The notes under the pieces are model-generated. The model searched no databases and was not told the origin of the DNA. It saw only the letters and a list, made by a program, of their open reading frames with translations. A program made the translations under genes and the position numbers. Shown here piece by piece: positions 1 to 8,517 of a DNA stretch of 64,000 nucleotides; within the stretch, counting starts at the first letter, position 1; every line of letters starts with the position of its first letter. Source of the stretch: Anaerocolumna aminovalerica (GTDB lineage: Bacteria > Bacillota > Clostridia > Lachnospirales > Lachnospiraceae); NCBI RefSeq assembly GCF_900115365.1, contig NZ_FOWD01000014.1, forward strand, positions 44,282 through 108,281. Reading direction: 5' to 3'.

Positions 1-9
1 CTTTTTTTA

Positions 10-38
10 TTGACAAATTTAAAACTTGTATTATTATA
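10..38 (+). promoter_or_regulatory. Putative promoter of the opu operon
   Basis: TTGACA at 10-15 is followed after 17 bases by ATTATA at 33-38, about 65 bases before the start of the binding-protein gene. The -35 box is perfect and the -10 box weak. No operator or osmosensing element is visible. Confidence 0.5.
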
Positions 39-103
39 TATACATAAGTGCCAACTTGTATAACACAGTAAAGTTGTCGGAAAATCGAAAGGGAGGTCAT
101 AAA

Positions 104-1090
104 ATGAGAAAAAAAGGAATGTTAATAGGAATTACTTTGCTGATATGTGCATCCTTTTTAGTTGGATGTAAAAAAGATTCAAATACAGTAATTAAATTAG
201 CGGATGTAGGTTGGGATAGTATTAAATTTCATAACGCAGTTGCCAGCTTTATAGCAGGGAATGCTTACGGTTATGAAACAGAAGAAATATCTGCAACTAC
301 TCCTCTTACTGTTCAGGCTTTAAAAGGAAATGACATTGATGTAATTATGGAGATGTGGACAAACAATGTAGTCAGTTATTCAGATGATATTGCTTCTGGC
401 GCTTATCAAGAACTTGGAACTAATTTTGACGACAACAAGCAGGGGTTCTATGTTCCCAGGTATGTAATTGAAGGTGACCCGTCAAGAGGTATTGAACCTA
501 TGGCACCTGACTTGAAGACTGTTGCTGATCTTGTTAATTACAAAGATGTATTTGTTGACGAAGAGGATGTAACAAAAGGAAGAATATACGGAGCTATTTC
601 CGGTTGGGAAATTGATAAAGTTATGTATAACAAGTATAAATATTATGGTTTAGATAAAGATTTTAATTATTTCCGTCCTGGTTCTGATGCTCCATTAGCC
701 GCTGCATTTTCAACTGCATATGAAAAAGGTGAGCCTATTGTTGGTTACTATTGGGAACCAACCTGGCTGACTGGTAAATATGATCTTGTTCTTCTGGAAG
801 ATGCTCCATATGATCCAGAAACTTATCCGGATGGAAAAACAGCCTGTCCACCTGTTATTGTAACTGTAAGTGCAAGTAATGATATGGTAAAAAAAGCTCC
901 GGATTTTGTAGAATTTTTAAAAAAATACAAAACCTCCAGCAGCTTAACGGCAGAAGCCTTAGCATATATGCAAGATGAAAAAGCAAATTATGAAGAAACA
1001 GCAAAATGGTTCTTAAAAAATCACGATGAATTAATTTCAGAATGGTTGCCTGAAGAAAAGGCAGAACTTGTTAGAAACGCTTTGAATTAG
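104..1090 (+). CDS. opuAC: Glycine betaine/choline-type ABC transporter substrate-binding lipoprotein
   Basis: Extracellular binding lipoprotein (328 aa) of a compatible-solute ABC importer. The start is ATG 104, after a GGGAGG ribosome site; an upstream in-frame start at 26 would add a non-signal-like extension. A short charged N-terminus and hydrophobic stretch lead to the lipobox LVGC (about residues 17-20). The mature part has OpuAC/ProX hallmarks: a GWDS segment near the N-terminus, then VQALKGNDIDVIMEMW, and an aromatic-rich YYWEPTWL segment; such tryptophans and tyrosines commonly form the quaternary-amine cage in this family. It is the first gene of a three-gene operon. The substrate could be glycine betaine, proline betaine, choline or carnitine; sequence alone does not decide. 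Confidence 0.9.
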   Translation: MRKKGMLIGITLLICASFLVGCKKDSNTVIKLADVGWDSIKFHNAVASFIAGNAYGYETEEISATTPLTVQALKGNDIDVIMEMWTNNVVSYSDDIASGAYQELGTNFDDNKQGFYVPRYVIEGDPSRGIEPMAPDLKTVADLVNYKDVFVDEEDVTKGRIYGAISGWEIDKVMYNKYKYYGLDKDFNYFRPGSDAPLAAAFSTAYEKGEPIVGYYWEPTWLTGKYDLVLLEDAPYDPETYPDGKTACPPVIVTVSASNDMVKKAPDFVEFLKKYKTSSSLTAEALAYMQDEKANYEETAKWFLKNHDELISEWLPEEKAELVRNALN

Positions 1091-1102
1091 GAAGGTGAAT
1101 TT

Positions 1103-1978
1103 ATGAATACGAATTGGCTTGCACAATTTCCTGATAATTTTAGGATTAACATTAATGATTCTATCAATAATGTTGTAAACGATATTAATAAAAATTTTGA
1201 AGGATTGTTTAAGGTAATAAAGGATGGCGTTTTAGGATTACTTGACGGAATCGGCGCTATTATCAATATAATACCCTGGTGGTTATTAATTCTTATTGTT
1301 TTCTTTCTGGGATGGAGAACTAGTAAGAAAATATATAAAGGTATAATGTATGCATTGAGTTTATCAATAATAGGTATATTAGGCCTTTGGGAATTAATGA
1401 ATCTGACCCTGGCTATAGTTATAGCATCTGTTTTAATATCTTTATTATTTGGATTACCTATTGGGATTTTGCTTTCATCAAGTAAAAGGGCATTTGCCAT
1501 TGTCCGTCCAATTCTTGATGCTATGCAGACAATGCCCTCCTTTGTATATTTAATTCCTGCGGTTATGTTCTTTGGATTAGGAAAAGTTCCAGCAGTTATC
1601 GCTACTATTATTTATGCAATACCACCTGTTATAAGGCTTACCTGCCATGCTATAAATCAAGTAGATAAAGAAATGGTAGAAGCGGCTCAATCCTTTGGTT
1701 CAACCAGAACCCAGCTTTTATTAAAGGTAAAGCTTCCCCAGGCATTACCAACTATAATGACTGGTGTTAATCAAACTATGATGATGGCGGTATCTATGGT
1801 TGTAACATGTTCAATGATTGGAGCAGCCGGACTAGGGGAAGAAGTATTAATAGGCATTAATCGTTTGGAAATCGGAAGAGGTTTCACTGCCGGTGTCTCT
1901 ATCGTGATTATTGCCATCCTTATGGACCGTTTAACCCAGGGCTGTTTTAGCAAAAAAGCATCAGCATTGGAGGAATAA
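1103..1978 (+). CDS. opuAB: Glycine betaine/choline ABC transporter permease
   Basis: Membrane subunit (291 aa) of the betaine-type importer. It has an amphipathic N-terminal stretch of about 50 residues, then several transmembrane helices in the BPD_transp_1 fold. The EAA-loop (ATPase coupling) region is visible as EAAQSFGSTRTQLLLKVKLP around residues 190-210. The start ATG 1103 follows AAGGTGA, 12 bases after the binding-protein stop, so the genes are co-transcribed. Length and organisation match the OpuAB/ProW family. Confidence 0.9.
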   Translation: MNTNWLAQFPDNFRININDSINNVVNDINKNFEGLFKVIKDGVLGLLDGIGAIINIIPWWLLILIVFFLGWRTSKKIYKGIMYALSLSIIGILGLWELMNLTLAIVIASVLISLLFGLPIGILLSSSKRAFAIVRPILDAMQTMPSFVYLIPAVMFFGLGKVPAVIATIIYAIPPVIRLTCHAINQVDKEMVEAAQSFGSTRTQLLLKVKLPQALPTIMTGVNQTMMMAVSMVVTCSMIGAAGLGEEVLIGINRLEIGRGFTAGVSIVIIAILMDRLTQGCFSKKASALEE

Positions 1979-1981
1979 AAA

Positions 1982-3154
1982 ATGGAAAATATATTAGAAG
2001 TAAAAAACGTAACTAAAATATTTGGGTCCGGCATCGGAAATGCATTAAAATTATTAAAGGCCGGAAGCAATAAAAAAGACATATTTAAACGTTTTGGCAC
2101 AACAGTGGGAACAGATAATGTATCCTTTGATGTAAAAAAAGGTGAAATATTTGTTATAATTGGTTTATCAGGAAGCGGTAAATCCACTATTATCCGTTGT
2201 TTAAATATGCTGCATCATCCAACCTCAGGAGAAATCTTATTTAACGGAAAAGATATTTGTAAATTCAATAAAAATGAATTACGTGAATATAGAAGAAATC
2301 ACATTTCCATGGTTTTTCAACATTTTGGCTTAATATCCAACCGTACTGTTTTAGGAAATGTAACATACGGATTAGAAGTTAAGGGTATTCCCAAAGCAGA
2401 AAGGGAAGCAAAAGCAGAAGAAATGCTTTCACTGGTAGGACTGGAAGGATGGGCAAATCATAACATATCTTCACTTAGCGGCGGTATGCGCCAACGTGTA
2501 GGAATAGCTCGTGCACTTACCAACGATCCTGATATTCTGCTTATGGATGAACCATTTTCTGCTTTAGATCCTATTGTAAGACGGGATATGCAATTTGAGC
2601 TGCTTAAGATTCATAAGATGGTTCAAAAAACAATTATATTTATTACACATGATATTAATGAAGCTTTTAAAATTGGTGACCGTGTAGCAATTATGAAAGA
2701 CGGCAAGATTGTACAGATTGGTACACCGGAAGAGATATTAGAACAGCCCGTTAACGAGTATGTAGAAGAATTTGTTAAAGATATTGATAAAACAAAAATA
2801 CTTTGTGTAAAGCATGTTATGACAGTTCCTTCTGCATTTGTAAAACAAAGTGACGGGCCAAATGTTGCTATGAAAGAAATGAAATCCAATGGAGTTTCCA
2901 GCGTTTATGTGGTTGGTGATAACATGAGGTTAGTTGGTTTACTCACTCTTGATGGTGCGCTAAAAGCAAGAAATGGAGAAGTCCCATTAAAGGATGTAAT
3001 TATAAAGGATATTCCTGTTACCAATTCGGAAGTGAACCTTCAGGACCTTCTGCCAATTGCAGCTGAGGCGAAATATCCCATCGCAGTTACCAATCAGAAA
3101 AACCAACTGATTGGAATTGTTACCAAAGCCTCTGTACTCTCCTCATTAGCTTAA
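1982..3154 (+). CDS. opuAA: Glycine betaine/choline ABC transporter ATPase with C-terminal CBS pair
   Basis: Cytoplasmic ATPase (390 aa) powering the opu importer. It starts 3 bases after the permease stop, with GGAGG upstream. Walker A is GLSGSGKSTI (about residues 60-70), the signature is LSGGMRQRVGIAR (about 165), and Walker B is ILLMDEPFSALD (about 185). After the nucleotide-binding domain, residues about 275-390 form a tandem CBS module beginning VMTVPSAFVKQ. In OpuA of lactic acid bacteria the CBS pair senses ionic strength or cyclic-di-AMP; similar osmotic gating here is inference from family. It closes the operon. Confidence 0.92.
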   Translation: MENILEVKNVTKIFGSGIGNALKLLKAGSNKKDIFKRFGTTVGTDNVSFDVKKGEIFVIIGLSGSGKSTIIRCLNMLHHPTSGEILFNGKDICKFNKNELREYRRNHISMVFQHFGLISNRTVLGNVTYGLEVKGIPKAEREAKAEEMLSLVGLEGWANHNISSLSGGMRQRVGIARALTNDPDILLMDEPFSALDPIVRRDMQFELLKIHKMVQKTIIFITHDINEAFKIGDRVAIMKDGKIVQIGTPEEILEQPVNEYVEEFVKDIDKTKILCVKHVMTVPSAFVKQSDGPNVAMKEMKSNGVSSVYVVGDNMRLVGLLTLDGALKARNGEVPLKDVIIKDIPVTNSEVNLQDLLPIAAEAKYPIAVTNQKNQLIGIVTKASVLSSLA

Positions 3155-3270
3155 TACTAAATTATTAGAGGGAGACTGTTTGAATACAATAAATGGCTAT
3201 CTCAGCCGTTTAGTTAAAGATTATCCTTGAATAGGGTTTAAACAATAATCTCAATTTTTAACCCATTAAA

Positions 3271-3308
3271 AGTGGCTGTTGCAGATATTCATTTAGCAGC
3301 AGCCACTT
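3271..3308. terminator. Hairpin between convergent opu operon and ECF S-component gene
   Basis: AGTGGCTGTTGC (3271-3282) pairs with GCAGCAGCCACT (3297-3308) apart from one G-T pair, across a 14-base loop. It lies between convergent genes, so it can end transcription from both sides. The T-run is short on the plus strand and modest on the minus strand. Confidence 0.55.
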
Positions 3309-3347
3309 TGTAATTGGTTCCATAATGTATGAAATATAATTGTTTTA

Positions 3348-3923
3348 TTATTGAATTTTTGCTGAGTAACCTTTTAACGTACTTTTCATACCCGCCGGCA
3401 ATGAAATGGTTAATAGATAAGCTATAAGACAAGTTCCCACTTTATCAATCAGATTATTACCTATCTTTGTAACAAAAGATGCTGTAAATAAGCTGGCTCC
3501 TGCATTCTTAAGTGCCATAACGAGAACATCGGAAACCGTTCCTGTTAGTCCGCCATATAAAGCGATACCTATGGGTGTACCTATTAACGGTGCTACAACA
3601 CTTAAAATAAGACCTGTAATAATTGCAGTGATTACATTAAATTTAAATTTCTTAGCAATAAAACCTGTAATTAATGCAACAGCAATACTTACCAGGGCAA
3701 ACGGGATATCCCGCATACTATAGATGAATCCTGTAATAACATTGGTCAATGCCCCAACAACGGCACCAGGAAAGGGCCCTATCAAAACGGCAGTAAGGAT
3801 AGTACCTAAAGTATCCAGATAGAAGGGCAATTTTAATAATGAGGTTATAATACCCAATACAATATTAGCTGCAATAGCAACAGAACAAAAAGTCATTAAA
3901 TACACCGGACTATTTCTTTTCAT
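3348..3923 (-). CDS. ECF transporter S component (substrate-binding membrane protein), CD3073-like
   Basis: Predicted integral membrane S component (191 aa, about six hydrophobic segments) of an energy-coupling-factor importer. It carries the pattern KLPFYLDTLGTILTAVLIG near the N-terminus, then GAVVGALTNVITG. The same pattern (KLPLWLDAIGTCLAAVLGG, GAVCGAVNNIIYG) is in the S component at 7915-8517, so the two are paralogues. ATG 3923 has GGGGGA eight bases upstream; a TTG at 3938 lies upstream of that site and is less likely. No T or A subunit is adjacent, so it may share the energizing module encoded at 5468-7893. Its neighbour is a TudS-related protein. The substrate is not shown by sequence. 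Confidence 0.8.
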   Translation of the reverse strand: MKRNSPVYLMTFCSVAIAANIVLGIITSLLKLPFYLDTLGTILTAVLIGPFPGAVVGALTNVITGFIYSMRDIPFALVSIAVALITGFIAKKFKFNVITAIITGLILSVVAPLIGTPIGIALYGGLTGTVSDVLVMALKNAGASLFTASFVTKIGNNLIDKVGTCLIAYLLTISLPAGMKSTLKGYSAKIQ

Positions 3924-4045
3924 TGAACGTTCCCCCAATTCATAATACTTAAAATAAAATACCTATTTTAAAATTGTATTATGAAATCAGGAATATAACA
4001 AATTAATAATACCGATATAATCGATACATTAATAGATATTATCTA

Positions 4046-4582
4046 TTAATTAATATGAGTAGTAAAAGTACTCAAATCCATAATAGGAATATCAACATTT
4101 TCTTTTTTCAGAAAAGATATCATTTCCTCCATAAATATTCCCGGTTCTTTTGCCATGTAAAGGTTGTAAAATTTTTTATGTAAATCCGGGCAACCAGTAA
4201 ATTCACCTCCCCAGTCCCCTTTACAAGTCATATGGTATCCGCAGCTTGGACTTCCATCTATGGCGATAATACCTAATAGTTGAAAACGTTCCGGATAAGA
4301 AGCATATTCTTTTAACTGCATGATAATGGGTTCTAACATCTCCCTGCATTGTTTTCGAAAATAAGGATGATTAAATTGTTCTTTCACATGTCCCCATCTT
4401 TTGGCTCCATATAATAAAAATTCCGGGCATGGAAGTTGGAGTAGTTGTATATTATTCTTTAGTACATACTTTATTAATTTTTCTCTGTTAGCATTTTCCT
4501 GTTTTATTTCTTCTTGATTATAGCTCACCACTTTAGATGATGTATTTAAGATACAATGTGAAACTATTAGTATTTTATCCAT
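4046..4582 (-). CDS. TudS-related putative thio-nucleobase desulfidase (DUF523-like, CD3072 type)
   Basis: Small cytoplasmic protein (178 aa) with the three-cysteine arrangement of the DUF523/TudS group: Cys in SHCILNTSSK (about residue 9), Cys in LPCPEFLLYGAKRWG (about 52) and Cys in GSPSCGYH (about 117). In the thiouracil desulfidase TudS three cysteines hold a [4Fe-4S] cluster that removes sulfur from thiouracil; that knowledge is transferred here. The gene sits 122 bases upstream of an ECF S component and 0.9 kb from a nucleoside phosphorylase/ECF operon, all on the same strand. As I recall, C. difficile CD3072/CD3073 show the same TudS-related/S-component adjacency. The exact substrate is unknown. 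Confidence 0.7.
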   Translation of the reverse strand: MDKILIVSHCILNTSSKVVSYNQEEIKQENANREKLIKYVLKNNIQLLQLPCPEFLLYGAKRWGHVKEQFNHPYFRKQCREMLEPIIMQLKEYASYPERFQLLGIIAIDGSPSCGYHMTCKGDWGGEFTGCPDLHKKFYNLYMAKEPGIFMEEMISFLKKENVDIPIMDLSTFTTHIN

Positions 4583-4602
4583 ATTTCAACCCTCCTGTCA
4601 TG

Positions 4603-4735
4603 ATGCTGCTTTATGGCATTGTATATGGAAAGAAGTTAAAATGAAATTCAAGTGAATTTCATTCCGGAATTTTTCTGAAGTATACTTTTCCATTTGTGAA
4701 GATACTTATTCTTCACTCTTCCTCCTATAGTCTAT
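4603..4735. repeat. Two-palindrome intergenic repeat, copy 1
   Basis: Palindrome ATGAAATTCA-AG-TGAATTTCAT (4641-4662) is followed by a second dyad around AAGTATACTT (4679-4688) and the conserved tail TTCCATTTGTGAAGATACTT. A related unit lies at 49780-49895 with different but still self-complementary arms. It separates two minus-strand genes. Function unknown; it could be an RNA hairpin pair or a miniature mobile repeat. Confidence 0.5.
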
Positions 4736-4748
4736 TAGCTGCTTTTTA

Positions 4749-5072
4749 TCAGTGTTTACCATTAATATTACAAGCAACAGCTTGATCCATCAAACCATTT
4801 GAAATAACATCTTCATAATTCTTCTGATTCTTTCTGAACCAGGAATTTGCGTAGGAACAAGAAGCAGTTGCTTTCTTTCCTTCTTTTCTTAAATGTTCTG
4901 CAACTGTAGCCATTACCTCTCCTCCAACACCTTGTCCTCTTAGTTTAGGATTAACATAGACATGTTCTATATCTATCTCTCCATTTTCTTTTTGACGGAA
5001 ATTAGCCTCTGCCAATATTTCACTATTTTCATCTTCACTATAAATTCTATTGTTTTCAAATTTCCAATTCAT
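4749..5072 (-). CDS. Small GNAT-family N-acetyltransferase (YjdJ-like)
   Basis: A 107-residue single-domain protein resembling the short GNAT group. The acetyl-CoA binding pattern appears as VNPKLRGQGVGGEVM (about residues 41-56), followed by an amphipathic helix (VAEHLRKEGKKA) and the strand-loop SYANSWFRKNQK typical of YjdJ-like members. The start at 5072 has GGAGGG about nine bases upstream. The acceptor is unknown. It is preceded by AT-rich DNA and lies between the TudS-related gene and the ECF operon; a link to either is not shown. Confidence 0.75.
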   Translation of the reverse strand: MNWKFENNRIYSEDENSEILAEANFRQKENGEIDIEHVYVNPKLRGQGVGGEVMATVAEHLRKEGKKATASCSYANSWFRKNQKNYEDVISNGLMDQAVACNINGKH

Positions 5073-5376
5073 AAAATTTTGCCCTCCATCCTATAGATAT
5101 ATTTATTATTCCCACTAGTAATAAATAAACTCAAAATATTATAATCATTTTATTTACATTTACCACCATTCATACTACATTCATTTACAGATGTAACACA
5201 AAAAATCAAAATATATTATTTTTTCCTTTGTTTTCTCTCAACTATATTGTCCGTTTGAACATTATGATAACCTTCAGTATTCTTTATAAACTGTTTATAT
5301 AAGTTTGTTTTCTTTCAGAATGATACCGTTTACCGGCATCTCAGATAATGTTGCATAATTCTATTATATAATAAAA
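5073..5376. other. AT-rich intergenic stretch without recognised genes
   Basis: Very AT-rich DNA between the GNAT gene start and the terminator of the ECF operon. It should hold the promoter of the GNAT gene on the minus strand, but no convincing -35/-10 pair, reading frame or repeat stands out. Confidence 0.4.
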
Positions 5377-5419
5377 AAACATCTTTTGCAGTACCTTATA
5401 TACAAAGCAAAAGATGTTT
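5377..5419 (-). terminator. Intrinsic terminator of the nucleoside/ECF operon
   Basis: AAACATCTTTTGC (5377-5389) is complementary to GCAAAAGATGTTT (5407-5419). On the minus strand the stem is followed by a seven-base T-run, a classic Rho-independent terminator about 50 bases after the stop of the last operon gene. Confidence 0.85.
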
Positions 5420-5467
5420 ATTGAATTAACATTTTATTAAGCTCATTTTTTATTTTTGATTTATTTA

Positions 5468-6271
5468 TTACCTTTTATTCATTTTTCCTTGTATAAACTC
5501 TTCTACGTTTAAGAAACCCTCCTTAAATCCTAATTCATAACATAACTTCATAACATCTGGCTGCTCCAGATAAGACTTTTCCAGTATTTCCTTTTGTAAG
5601 AATACCATTTTTGTAGAATCATCAAGTATTGCATGTCCTTGTGCAAATACAATGGCCCGTTCAAATACATCTGCCACAAAGTTCATATCATGAATAATGG
5701 TAATCACAGTTTTTCCATCGTTACGAAGTTTACGAATAATATCTTTAATGCGTTCCTTTCCAGCATAATCCTGTGCAATGGTAGGCTCATCAAAAATGAT
5801 AACTTCCGTATCCATAGCAAGAATGGAGGCAATTGCCGCCAGCTTTCTTCTTGAAAGCCCTAAATCATATGGATTTGTATGTTTCTCTTCTGCCAGACCA
5901 ACAATCTCAAGTGCCTCCAGTGCCTTTATCTTAGCAGTTTCCTTATCCATACCAATCTGAAGGGGGCCAAACATAACTTCATCTAATACCTGATTTTTAA
6001 ATATTTGATCATTGGGGTTTTGAAATACCATACCAACATGTTTTGCAATAGCAGCAACGGTCATGTCTTTAATCCCTTTACCGTTTAACAGAATTTCACC
6101 TTCTGTTGGTTTTAATAAGCCTTTCAACAATTTTACAAAGGTAGTTTTACCGGCTCCATTTTGACCAATAATTGCAGTTGACCGGCTATCAATAACAAAA
6201 TTAAGACCTTTAAGAATTTCGTCTCCTTCCACATAGGAAAAATGAAGGTTCTTTACTTCAATTGTACTCAT
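5468..6271 (-). CDS. ECF transporter ATPase (A') with divergent signature motif
   Basis: Second ATPase (267 aa) of the ECF energizing module and last gene of its operon, starting 3 bases after the first ATPase gene. Walker A is GQNGAGKTTF (about residues 36-45), the Q-loop segment is GMVFQNPNDQIF (about 80-91), and Walker B is VIIFDEPTIAQD (about 158-169). The usual LSGGQ signature is replaced by LGLSRRKLAAIAS, a variant seen in one subgroup of CbiO/EcfA-like ATPases. In such asymmetric pairs the partner normally supplies the canonical signature; here the partner at 6275-7129 has LSGGQ. The divergence therefore need not mean inactivity. Confidence 0.88.
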   Translation of the reverse strand: MSTIEVKNLHFSYVEGDEILKGLNFVIDSRSTAIIGQNGAGKTTFVKLLKGLLKPTEGEILLNGKGIKDMTVAAIAKHVGMVFQNPNDQIFKNQVLDEVMFGPLQIGMDKETAKIKALEALEIVGLAEEKHTNPYDLGLSRRKLAAIASILAMDTEVIIFDEPTIAQDYAGKERIKDIIRKLRNDGKTVITIIHDMNFVADVFERAIVFAQGHAILDDSTKMVFLQKEILEKSYLEQPDVMKLCYELGFKEGFLNVEEFIQGKMNKR

Positions 6272-6274
6272 GCC

Positions 6275-7129
6275 TTACATTTCCCCCTTCCTATCACCGG
6301 ATAAAATTCTCTTCGCTTCCTCCAATGTAATTGGATAATATCCGCTGCTTCTGTCTTTTAATCCAAGTTCTCTGCATATCTGAGTATACACTGGTGCTTC
6401 CACACCGTACTCATCTAAATCATCACGTGAAAAGATTTTCTGGGGAGTATCTATATCTATTAACTTACCATCCTCCAGCAAAACAATGCGGTCACTGTAG
6501 GCTGCTATCTTTTCCATGTTGTGTTCCACCATAATTATGGTAATACCCTGTTTACTTAACTTTTGTACTGCCTGAAATACTTCTTCCCTTCCCTGAGGAT
6601 CCAGCTGAGACGTAGGCTCGTCCAATAATATGACTTCCGGTTTCATGGCTATGATACTGGCAATTGCCATTCTCTGCATCTGTCCCCCGGATAAATCAAA
6701 GGGATAACGGTCACGGTATTTACTAATATCCAAAAGTTCCATGGCATCATCAATGTGTTTTATCATTTCCTCCCTGGGAATTCCCATGTTTTCCAATCCA
6801 AAAGATATTTCTTCATATACCGTTAATTTGGATCCGGTTACCTGATTAAAAGGATTTTGAAAAACGATTCCTACGGTTTCACACAACTCTTCAACGCCTA
6901 CTTTTTTTACTTCCATGTCATCTATAAAAATTTTTCCCCCATAGGCTCCTTTATAAAAATTCGGTATCAGTCCTGCAATTGCCTGACACAGGCTGCTTTT
7001 TCCGGATTCATTTCTTCCAATAATTCCAATGAACTCACCTGGTTCAATGGTAAATGAAATATCATCAAGAGCCAGTTTATTGGTTCCGGGATACTTATAC
7101 TTCAGATGTTCAATTACTATCCTAGCCAT
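6275..7129 (-). CDS. ECF transporter ATPase (A)
   Basis: First ATPase (284 aa) of the ECF module. Walker A is GRNESGKSSL (about residues 36-45), the signature is LSGGQMQRMAIAS (about 140) and Walker B is VILLDEPTSQLD (about 160). ATG 7129 is preceded by GGAGG eight bases upstream; a longer TTG start at 7144 is less likely because it would include the ribosome site in the coding region. The gene overlaps the end of the T-component gene by 13 bases, which suggests translational coupling. Confidence 0.9.
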   Translation of the reverse strand: MARIVIEHLKYKYPGTNKLALDDISFTIEPGEFIGIIGRNESGKSSLCQAIAGLIPNFYKGAYGGKIFIDDMEVKKVGVEELCETVGIVFQNPFNQVTGSKLTVYEEISFGLENMGIPREEMIKHIDDAMELLDISKYRDRYPFDLSGGQMQRMAIASIIAMKPEVILLDEPTSQLDPQGREEVFQAVQKLSKQGITIIMVEHNMEKIAAYSDRIVLLEDGKLIDIDTPQKIFSRDDLDEYGVEAPVYTQICRELGLKDRSSGYYPITLEEAKRILSGDRKGEM

Positions 7130-7893
7130 ACGGTAATCCTCCAAATCAGAGCAGCTGCAATACCTAATAATAAAGCTATCTGTATATAAATATCTGCACT
7201 TGTTTTTACCTGTTCATTTAAAAATGTCTTCTTATTCTTTGAATTAAATCCCCGTACTTCCAATGCTAATGCTCTCTCTTTTGTATTAATCAGGGAACTC
7301 ATTATAACCGGCGAAATCAAAGGAATAAATGCTTTAATCCGTACCCATAGCTTCCCTTCTGTTTCCATACCTCTGCTTCTTTGAGCATCTGTTATAGTAT
7401 TCATGGTTTCTGTCATCTGAGGTATAATTTGAAACACGGAAATAAATACATAACCAAAACGGGGTGAGAATCCTTTCCTGACAAAATTCTCAATCATATC
7501 GGAAGGTTTGGTAGTAAGAATTAATACACAAAAGCTTAATAATATATTGATTACATTAACCAATATTCCCAAAGCGAAATTCAATCCTTCCTTATAAAAT
7601 ACTGCCGGCCCAATTCTGAATAATGGTGTTATATTTCCTGCCCAGAATAATCCTTGAATAATCAGGACCGTTACTAATACAAAACCGGAGACCCCTAGCA
7701 ATGGCAGCGTCTTTTTAAGGACTTTTCCTGATAGCAGTAAAATTATGCTCAGAACAATAAATCCCATGCCTGCCCATCGTATTCCTAACAGGGCAGGCAC
7801 GGTAATTGCAGTAATGATATATATAATCTTGCTTTCCGGAGCCATCTTATTGAGCCACGATCCCTTGTCTACATATAAGCTAATACTTTTCAA
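7117..7893 (-). CDS. ECF transporter T component (coupling transmembrane protein)
   Basis: Membrane scaffold (258 aa) that links S components to the two ATPases. It has several hydrophobic helices and both arginine-containing coupling-helix motifs of EcfT/CbiQ proteins, AQRSRGM (about residue 168) and LEVRGFN (about 212), which dock on the ATPases. The start is TTG at 7893 with GAGAGGAG seven bases upstream; no in-frame ATG nearby gives a better site. It lies between the S-component and ATPase genes, so one transcript supplies S-T-A-A'. Since a second S-component gene (3348-3923) lacks its own module, this T protein may be shared. Confidence 0.9.
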   Translation of the reverse strand: MKSISLYVDKGSWLNKMAPESKIIYIITAITVPALLGIRWAGMGFIVLSIILLLSGKVLKKTLPLLGVSGFVLVTVLIIQGLFWAGNITPLFRIGPAVFYKEGLNFALGILVNVINILLSFCVLILTTKPSDMIENFVRKGFSPRFGYVFISVFQIIPQMTETMNTITDAQRSRGMETEGKLWVRIKAFIPLISPVIMSSLINTKERALALEVRGFNSKNKKTFLNEQVKTSADIYIQIALLLGIAAALIWRITVWLG

Positions 7894-7914
7894 TAGTAAA
7901 CTCCTCTCAAACTA

Positions 7915-8517
7915 TTAATCCAAACTTTCTACTTCTTCATTATTGTGGAACAGATTAAGCAGATTCTTTGGAAGGCTTTTCTGAATGATAAATACCAGAA
8001 TAACCACTGCCAATTTGTCCGGCACATCCACTACTAATTCATCCAAACCGGAAGCCAGCCACATAGGCATGTTCTGAGACACTGCCCATGCATACAGCGC
8101 ATCTCCCCATACATTACCGGTGGTTCCTCCCCAGTAATATATATTTAATGGTGTAGAAATGATAACTGCTACAATACCGACTATAATACCTGTTAAAATG
8201 GCACCTTTTAGATTCTTCATAAATCCCTTATAGGCCAGAATACCAACTACAATACCAATACCAATATTGGTAAGGGCATATACTGTTGAAATAGGATCTA
8301 GTGTCAGACCATATATAATGTTGTTGACAGCACCACAGACAGCACCAATAATTGGCCCACCAAGTACTGCTGCCAGACAGGTTCCAATAGCATCCAGCCA
8401 TAATGGAAGTTTTAACAAACTAGCAAATAATTTTCCTAAATAATTAATGCCAATTGCTGCAGGTATTAATACCAGCGTTGCAGTGTTAAATTTTAATGAC
8501 CATAACTTTTTACTCAT
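7915..8517 (-). CDS. ECF transporter S component, nucleoside-associated (CD3073-like)
   Basis: Integral membrane S component (200 aa, about six helices) with KLPLWLDAIGTCLAAVLGG near residue 33 and a GAVCGAVNNIIYG helix. Its start (ATG 8517 with GGAGAGG upstream) overlaps the end of the nucleoside phosphorylase gene by 8 bases, and the T component follows 21 bases later, so these are one transcription unit. The tight coupling to a phosphorylase predicts a nucleoside substrate; this is inference from context. It is paralogous to the protein at 3348-3923. Confidence 0.85.
   Translation of the reverse strand: MSKKLWSLKFNTATLVLIPAAIGINYLGKLFASLLKLPLWLDAIGTCLAAVLGGPIIGAVCGAVNNIIYGLTLDPISTVYALTNIGIGIVVGILAYKGFMKNLKGAILTGIIVGIVAVIISTPLNIYYWGGTTGNVWGDALYAWAVSQNMPMWLASGLDELVVDVPDKLAVVILVFIIQKSLPKNLLNLFHNNEEVESLD

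Noticed and set aside
26..103. Upstream extension of the betaine-binding protein
   Set aside because: The extension has no signal-peptide character and the ribosome site precedes the ATG at 104.
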